A stretch of DNA of 34,479 nucleotides. Source: Ignavibacteriota bacterium (GTDB lineage Bacteria > Bacteroidota > Ignavibacteria > UBA10030 > UBA6906). Shown here in pieces: positions 30,667 through 34,479 of this stretch; within the stretch, counting starts at the first letter, position 1, and each line of letters opens with the position of its first letter. The stretch spans positions 1 to 34,479 of the forward strand of contig PMJQ01000194.1 of assembly GCA_003157485.1 (NCBI GenBank). Direction: 5' to 3'. The notes below the pieces were generated by a model. It saw nothing but the letters and a program-made list of their open reading frames with translations. It searched no databases and was not told where the DNA came from. Made by a program: the position numbers and the translations under genes.

Positions 30667-32946
30667 TTAAGATTCTTCGGCGAGTATTCTGTCGACGACG
30701 ATCTGCCTCATCTCGCTTGAGAGGCTCGCGAAGTATGCGCTGAATCCCGTCACACGCACGACGAGATCCGGGTGCGTGGACGGGTCCCTGTGCGCTTCCA
30801 GAACGGCGGCCCTGTCCATGATATTCATATTGATCTGAGTTCCCCCCAGAGCAAAATGCGTCCTTATCAACTCAACGACCCTGTCAATCGCCCCGCTGTC
30901 CTTTGAAAACCCGGGATCGAATTCGATCTGCATGGGGGCGGTATTGCCGAACCCGGGCTGCACAGCGGCAACGGCCAGCGCGAGCGCCGTGGGGGAGGCG
31001 TCGCGCCTGAATCCCGGGTCGGGGTTTGGGCCGTGCGAGATCGGGTCCCCCGCCCGCCGTCCGTTTGGCGTTGCGCCTACGTCCTTTCCCATGGTGATCG
31101 TCGCCGCCCAGGAGAATATACCGGGTATCATGTTGAACCCGTGGGGGGTCTTCATGCTCCTGACGATCTCGGTGAACGCGCGGGCGATCGAGACCCCCCA
31201 GTGGTCGGCGCGTGAAGAGCCGATGCCGTACCGGGGAACGCACTTCATCATGAGCCTCGATTTTTCCCCGTCCGCTCCCGCCCAGTTGCCGTCGATGAGT
31301 GCCAGAAGAGCGGGCCATGTGAGGCGCTCCTCCCTGTCGAGTCGCTGCTCGAGTGAGGCAAACGAATCCGCAACCGTGGCCAGTCCCGCCCCGTCGACGC
31401 ACAGGTTATAGAACTCGACCCCTCCGTGTGATGCATCCCGGCCCTTTTCTATCGGGCCGTGGCAGAGGAGGTCCAGATGCAGCTCGGGAAAGACCCGGTA
31501 CATGTTGTCGATATGGAAATCGAGACTTTCAGCAACGACCTCGACGCTCTTCCGGAGATGCTGCTGGAATCGATTCCACAGCGCCTGTACGCCTTCTCCG
31601 GCGCTGCCGCCACGTCCTCGTGAGGCGATCATGTCGTGGAGTGCCACATCAAACACCGCAGCGAAGTTCACTTTGACGCAGTCATTCATTGTGTACTCGC
31701 GCCCCGGGATCGCACACCAGTGGCACCCGGCATAGGCCCGCTCCCTCCCGAGTGCGATCGGGTATCCGTTCCTTGCGAACCCCTCGGCGGTCCTTTCAAC
31801 ACCGAGGAATTTCGGTATGCCGGTCCTGTCCTCGAACAGTATCTCGACGCCCCTGCGGAGAAGGCGCGGATCAACATCGTTTCCCACGCTGACGCCAACG
31901 TTGACGGGGACTTTCAGGAGATGAGCGGCCTCAAGCATAAGAAACGACAGCGGGTTCGTGGTGTCGCGCCCTTCCGAGTCCGGCCCCCCGAGCTGCGTAT
32001 AGCTCGTATCCATGATAAAATGGCACGCAAGATGGAACGTCGCTTCCTCGTCCGTCAGTATGCCGCGCGCGATGTCCCTTTGATAGAAGGGAAGGAGAAA
32101 CCTGTCGATGCGCCCGAGCGATCCCCCCATGTTGTACATCTTCCCGGCGAGCTGATACCAGAGCATCCACTGGCAGGCTTCCCTGAATGTTCCGGGAGGG
32201 TTGTGGACCAGTCGGGCGTTGATCTCCGCGATTTCGCGGAGGTTCGAACGGAGCTGCGGACGCGTTTCCGATTCAGCCATGGACAGGGCCGCGGAGGCAT
32301 GGCGGCCGATCCAGGTCTGTATACCCAGCACCATCTGTTCAAGTCCGTCGTAGAGTTCCTGCGCTTCCTCGTCCCTGTTCACTCCCCGGAAATGCCTGAT
32401 CTTCTCGAGTATGCCGTCCCAGCCGAGCTCGAATCCTATCGTCATATCCTGGCAGAAGTGCTGCACGGCCCCGATGCCGTGGTGAAGCCTGTACTTCTCC
32501 TGCTCGGCGCGGAGGTGCCCGTAGTCCAGGTCGGGATTCCACCCCGGGTCTCTGTACGAAATGAAGTGGGCCATATAGGCCCCGGCGAGCGAGCTTACAG
32601 GGTCGACATACGGCGGATGCATCTCCATGAGTGCACGGATGTTTTCCCCGCAGGCGCGCGCTCCGAATATCCCGCCGCTCGGGTGGTTGCTCTTCGGCGT
32701 GAACGTGCTGAAGACGGCATCCTGCATCGCGAGACCTGATCCGCTGATGATGCGGACGACCTTTCTGATTTCCCGGGGGGGGAGGATCATGGGGAGGTCG
32801 TCCATGTCCAAAGCCCCGAGGGCCTCACGTTTCTCTTTCGTATGGCGCATCTTGGTTTCGCGGAGGATGGCGATCCGCTCTGCGAACGTCAGGTCCCGTG
32901 ACTCTTGTTCGGTGTTCATTTCGTTGTGTGTGATGTCGGCTGTCAT
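30667..32946 (-). CDS. Glycyl radical enzyme of the PFL/diol-dehydratase superfamily with a GCHWC active site
   Basis: The 759-residue protein has the full PFL-like fold. Glycyl radical Gly734 lies in R-V-T-G-F-S-A-Y-F, 26 residues from the end. The thiyl-radical Cys408 lies in Y-A-G-C-H-W-C-A-I-P-G-R-E-Y. Most characterised dehydratases and lyases have G-C-V-E here, the Glu serving as general base in diol and choline-type enzymes. In this protein that position is Trp410, and a second cysteine (Cys411) follows, so the chemistry is probably not a standard glycerol or propanediol dehydration. The N-terminal region has I-S-G-S-G-L-A-M-Q-D. The activase is encoded just upstream with a 3-bp gap. 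The neighbours (sugar importer, kinase-phosphatase, URO-D-like protein) suggest an anaerobic step on a carbohydrate-derived substrate. Substrate and product are unknown. Confidence 0.92.
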   Translation of the reverse strand: MTADITHNEMNTEQESRDLTFAERIAILRETKMRHTKEKREALGALDMDDLPMILPPREIRKVVRIISGSGLAMQDAVFSTFTPKSNHPSGGIFGARACGENIRALMEMHPPYVDPVSSLAGAYMAHFISYRDPGWNPDLDYGHLRAEQEKYRLHHGIGAVQHFCQDMTIGFELGWDGILEKIRHFRGVNRDEEAQELYDGLEQMVLGIQTWIGRHASAALSMAESETRPQLRSNLREIAEINARLVHNPPGTFREACQWMLWYQLAGKMYNMGGSLGRIDRFLLPFYQRDIARGILTDEEATFHLACHFIMDTSYTQLGGPDSEGRDTTNPLSFLMLEAAHLLKVPVNVGVSVGNDVDPRLLRRGVEILFEDRTGIPKFLGVERTAEGFARNGYPIALGRERAYAGCHWCAIPGREYTMNDCVKVNFAAVFDVALHDMIASRGRGGSAGEGVQALWNRFQQHLRKSVEVVAESLDFHIDNMYRVFPELHLDLLCHGPIEKGRDASHGGVEFYNLCVDGAGLATVADSFASLEQRLDREERLTWPALLALIDGNWAGADGEKSRLMMKCVPRYGIGSSRADHWGVSIARAFTEIVRSMKTPHGFNMIPGIFSWAATITMGKDVGATPNGRRAGDPISHGPNPDPGFRRDASPTALALAVAAVQPGFGNTAPMQIEFDPGFSKDSGAIDRVVELIRTHFALGGTQINMNIMDRAAVLEAHRDPSTHPDLVVRVTGFSAYFASLSSEMRQIVVDRILAEES

Positions 32947-32949
32947 TAC

Positions 32950-33897
32950 CTACCCGATGATACGCGCGTCGAGTCCGGCGCTCTTTGCCACCCGGAGGAG
33001 AGTCTGCATTTCCCCGCCCGAGAGCCAATCGAGTGATGCGGCCCTGTTCGGCCGCCCGAGGCTCCTGTATTTGTCAGAGGCGAGCCTGTGGAAGGTGAGG
33101 AGCTCGTACCGTATCTTCCCCGGCGCTGAGCCGTTCCCTCCCCGGAGATCCCGGAGTGAGGCAAGTTCCCGCACAAACGTCGCGATCCTGGAGATCTCCT
33201 CTTTCGTGTCATTCACGCCACGAACCACCGGGGTTCTGAATACGATCGGGACTCCAGTTGCCGCCAGCATCCGCGCATTGGCAAGTATACGGCTGTTCCC
33301 TTTCCCCGTGGCATGCCGGTGCGTCTCTTGCGAGATAGCCTTGATGTCCATCATGAAAAGGTCTGTCACCGGGAGGAGGGACGCGAGAGATTCGGACGGG
33401 CATTCGCCGCATGTTTCAACGGCCGTGTGCAGTCCCTGCTCTTTGCACGCACGGAGCAAGGCGAGCGCGAACGCGCTGTCAAACGTCGGTTCTCCCCCGG
33501 AGAGCGTGACTCCCCCACCTGAAGATTCATAGAATGGCCGGTCGACGATGACTTCGTCGATCACCTCCGCGATGTTCATATGCCTCCCCTCCATCTGCAA
33601 CGCCCCGGAATAGCATGACGCGGCGCATGCGCCCGTTCCATCGCAGCGCTCCCGGTTGAACGTATGTACGCCCCGATCGAGCTGATGGGCACCGCGGGGA
33701 CAGGCCCCGACGCAGGATCCGCAGGCGATGCATCGGGAGGGGAAGAACCGGAGCTCGGGATAGACGTGCTGTCCTTCGGGGTTATGGCACCAGAAACAGT
33801 CCAGTGCGCATCCCTTGAGGAAGACCGTCGTTCGTATGCCGGGCCCGTCGTGGAGGGAGAACCGCTGAATGTGAAACACCATGCCAGTGGTGGTCAT
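32950..33897 (-). CDS. Glycyl radical enzyme activase (radical SAM, PflA-like)
   Basis: The 315-residue protein has G-P-G-I-R-T-T-V-F-L-K-G-C with the SAM cluster motif C-x3-C-x2-C in G-C-A-L-D-C-F-W-C-H-N-P-E-G. An inserted ferredoxin-like region follows with C-I-A-C-G-S-C-V-G-A-C-P and C-D-G-T-G-A-C-A-A-S-C for two further 4Fe-4S clusters, and then the G-G-V-T-L-S-G-G-E-P motif. This architecture is typical of activases for non-PFL glycyl radical enzymes. It should generate the Gly734 radical on the enzyme encoded just downstream. The start is either this ATG or one five codons later; neither has a clear Shine-Dalgarno sequence. A strong terminator hairpin ends only about 27 bp upstream. 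Confidence 0.95.
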   Translation of the reverse strand: MTTTGMVFHIQRFSLHDGPGIRTTVFLKGCALDCFWCHNPEGQHVYPELRFFPSRCIACGSCVGACPRGAHQLDRGVHTFNRERCDGTGACAASCYSGALQMEGRHMNIAEVIDEVIVDRPFYESSGGGVTLSGGEPTFDSAFALALLRACKEQGLHTAVETCGECPSESLASLLPVTDLFMMDIKAISQETHRHATGKGNSRILANARMLAATGVPIVFRTPVVRGVNDTKEEISRIATFVRELASLRDLRGGNGSAPGKIRYELLTFHRLASDKYRSLGRPNRAASLDWLSGGEMQTLLRVAKSAGLDARIIG

Positions 33898-33924
33898 AAG
33901 AACCGGGCGTCACATGCAGACAGC

Positions 33925-33969
33925 AAAAAAGGCGTCCGGAGTCCCGCATGCGGGAGAGTCGGACGCCTT
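33925..33969 (-). terminator. Strong intrinsic terminator on the minus strand
   Basis: AAGGCGTCCG (33929-33938) pairs with CGGACGCCTT (33960-33969), and inside it CCCGCATGCGGG (43-54 of 33900) extends the stem. On the minus strand the stem is followed by TTTTTT. It lies about 27 bp before the activase start codon. It could end the transcript of the upstream higA/tRNA region, or act as an attenuator in the leader of the glycyl-radical operon. Confidence 0.8.
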
Positions 33970-34158
33970 GTGAAAGAGCTGGTGAAAGAAAGATAGGCGT
34001 GGCTGATTTCAAAATCAAATGTACCTGCACCACCGGCGGAACGCCCGGCCGGCAACCGAACCCGTTCAGACACGCCATGACCCTGACTATCTCGACGGGT
34101 TTGATTCCGTTGGAGCGGCGGAAGAGGAAGGAGCAACAGATCCCGCCAGAAGAAGTCG

Positions 34159-34203
34159 GGATTTGAACCAACGACCTGCGGTTTACGAAACCGCTTGAGA
34201 CCT
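34159..34203 (-). other. tRNA-Thr(CGT)-like 3' remnant (possible attachment site)
   Basis: The minus strand shows a perfect anticodon arm (34178-34194): stem GCGGT/ACCGC around loop TTCGTAA, with U33 and purine 37, giving anticodon CGU. The variable loop AGGTC follows, then GTTGG and the T-loop TTCAAAT. Upstream there is no pairing D-arm or acceptor half, and the 3' T-stem reads CCCGA instead of the expected CCAAC. It is therefore not an intact tRNA. A 3' tRNA piece broken at the T-loop is what integrases often leave behind. The flanking 33970-34158 and 34204-34303 hold no gene I can support. Confidence 0.45.
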
Positions 34204-34303
34204 TCAGGTAGATCGGAATCGCCACTTTTCCGGTGCAACTGGTAGCGGACAGTGATGTTCTGCTACCACTTCTGCTATTACCTGAATCACTTCCAGCAGG
34301 TGG

Positions 34304-34479
34304 CTACGCGGCGTGTCCGAGGCGTTTGCTGGCTTTGAAGAGGTCGAAAGCAACTTGAAGATTCATCCAGAATTCCGAAGAAGTCTTCAAACTGCGGGAA
34401 AGCAGGATTGCTGACTCAGCAGACATGTCACGCTTACCATTGATGAGAGTATTGACGCGCTGAATGGGCACACCCATCC
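34304..34479 (-). CDS. higA: HigA-family antitoxin, C-terminal part (gene runs off the window)
   Basis: The 57 complete codons visible read M-G-V-P-I-Q-R-V-N-T-L-I-N-G-K-R and then S-A-I-L-L-S-R-S-L-K-T-S-S-E-F-W-M-N-L-Q, ending R-L-G-H-A-A and TAG. This is the second half of the HTH domain and the tail typical of HigA (VapI/GraA-type) antitoxins, which neutralise the HigB ribonuclease and repress their own operon. The N-terminal 35 or so residues and the toxin gene should lie just beyond the window. It stands next to the tRNA-like remnant, consistent with an accessory island. Confidence 0.88.
   Translation of the reverse strand, partial: MGVPIQRVNTLINGKRDMSAESAILLSRSLKTSSEFWMNLQVAFDLFKASKRLGHAA

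Noticed and set aside
34000-34045. tRNA-Leu or tRNA-Ser-like hairpin around TGATTTTGAAATCA (minus strand)
   Set aside because: The loop is four bases, not seven, and no other arms form.
34141-34225. Intact tRNA-Thr gene
   Set aside because: No 5' acceptor strand or D-arm can be paired at the right distance, and the T-stem is mismatched; it is treated as a remnant.
1-34479. CRISPR array, insertion sequence or prophage structural genes
   Set aside because: No spaced direct repeats, transposase motifs or phage structural genes were seen. Only the DUF932 protein and the higA fragment are of phage/plasmid type.

Overview
The window is about 34.5 kb of GC-rich DNA (roughly 57-60% by eye). Almost every credible gene lies on the minus strand, so transcription runs from high to low coordinates. 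The organism is a Gram-negative bacterium: there is an LPS-type heptosyltransferase, an O-antigen-ligase-like protein, a MacA/MacB-type envelope pump and lipoproteins. The giant propeller-sensor hybrid kinase, the glycyl radical enzyme and the small-protein stress genes would suit an anaerobic or facultative member of the FCB group (Bacteroidota/Ignavibacteria-like). That placement is an inference from gene content only.

Layout from high to low coordinates. (1) 34.5-33.9 kb: the 3' part of a HigA-type antitoxin gene, a tRNA-Thr-like 3' remnant and a strong minus-strand terminator, which look like the edge of a mobile or foreign segment. (2) 33.9-24.6 kb: a tightly packed operon with a glycyl-radical activase, an unusual glycyl radical enzyme (active-site motif GCHWC instead of GCVE), a URO-D/MtaA-like protein, a sugar-type ABC importer (binding protein and two permeases, no ATPase) and a PfkB kinase-HAD phosphatase fusion. 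A separately promoted secreted protein follows (24.4-22.3 kb), joining a glycosidase-like barrel to a formylglycine-generating-enzyme fold that lacks the catalytic cysteines. Together these suggest uptake, phosphorylation and radical cleavage of an unknown carbohydrate or polyol. (3) 21.9-16.1 kb: a 1584-residue hybrid sensor kinase followed by two response regulators. (4) 16.1-13.7 kb: a heptosyltransferase and an O-antigen ligase, behind a promoter with a perfect 14-bp palindrome. (5) 13.5-8.7 kb: a stress-type cluster of small membrane and secreted proteins, a DUF932 protein, a DoxX-like protein, an eRF1-domain-like protein, bacterioferritin and YceI. (6) 8.6-3.75 kb: MacA, MacB and a second two-gene ABC-2 exporter. 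(7) 3.6-2.0 kb: a small tail-anchored protein (a paralog of the one at 13 kb) and a caspase/clostripain-like lipoprotein. (8) 1.6-0.1 kb: a B12-binding radical SAM protein that converges on the end of a plus-strand gene across a bidirectional hairpin.

The most notable signal is regulatory. Four promoters, at about 1.65, 3.7, 12.4 and 13.6 kb, share a roughly 25-bp element (plus-strand core GGGATGAAA followed by GAGCTAATC-like sequence). In each case it sits 27 or 28 bp from a TANNNT -10 hexamer. The element ties together the two paralogous small membrane protein operons (one carrying the caspase-like lipoprotein), the DUF932 gene and the radical SAM gene as a probable, to my knowledge undescribed, regulon.
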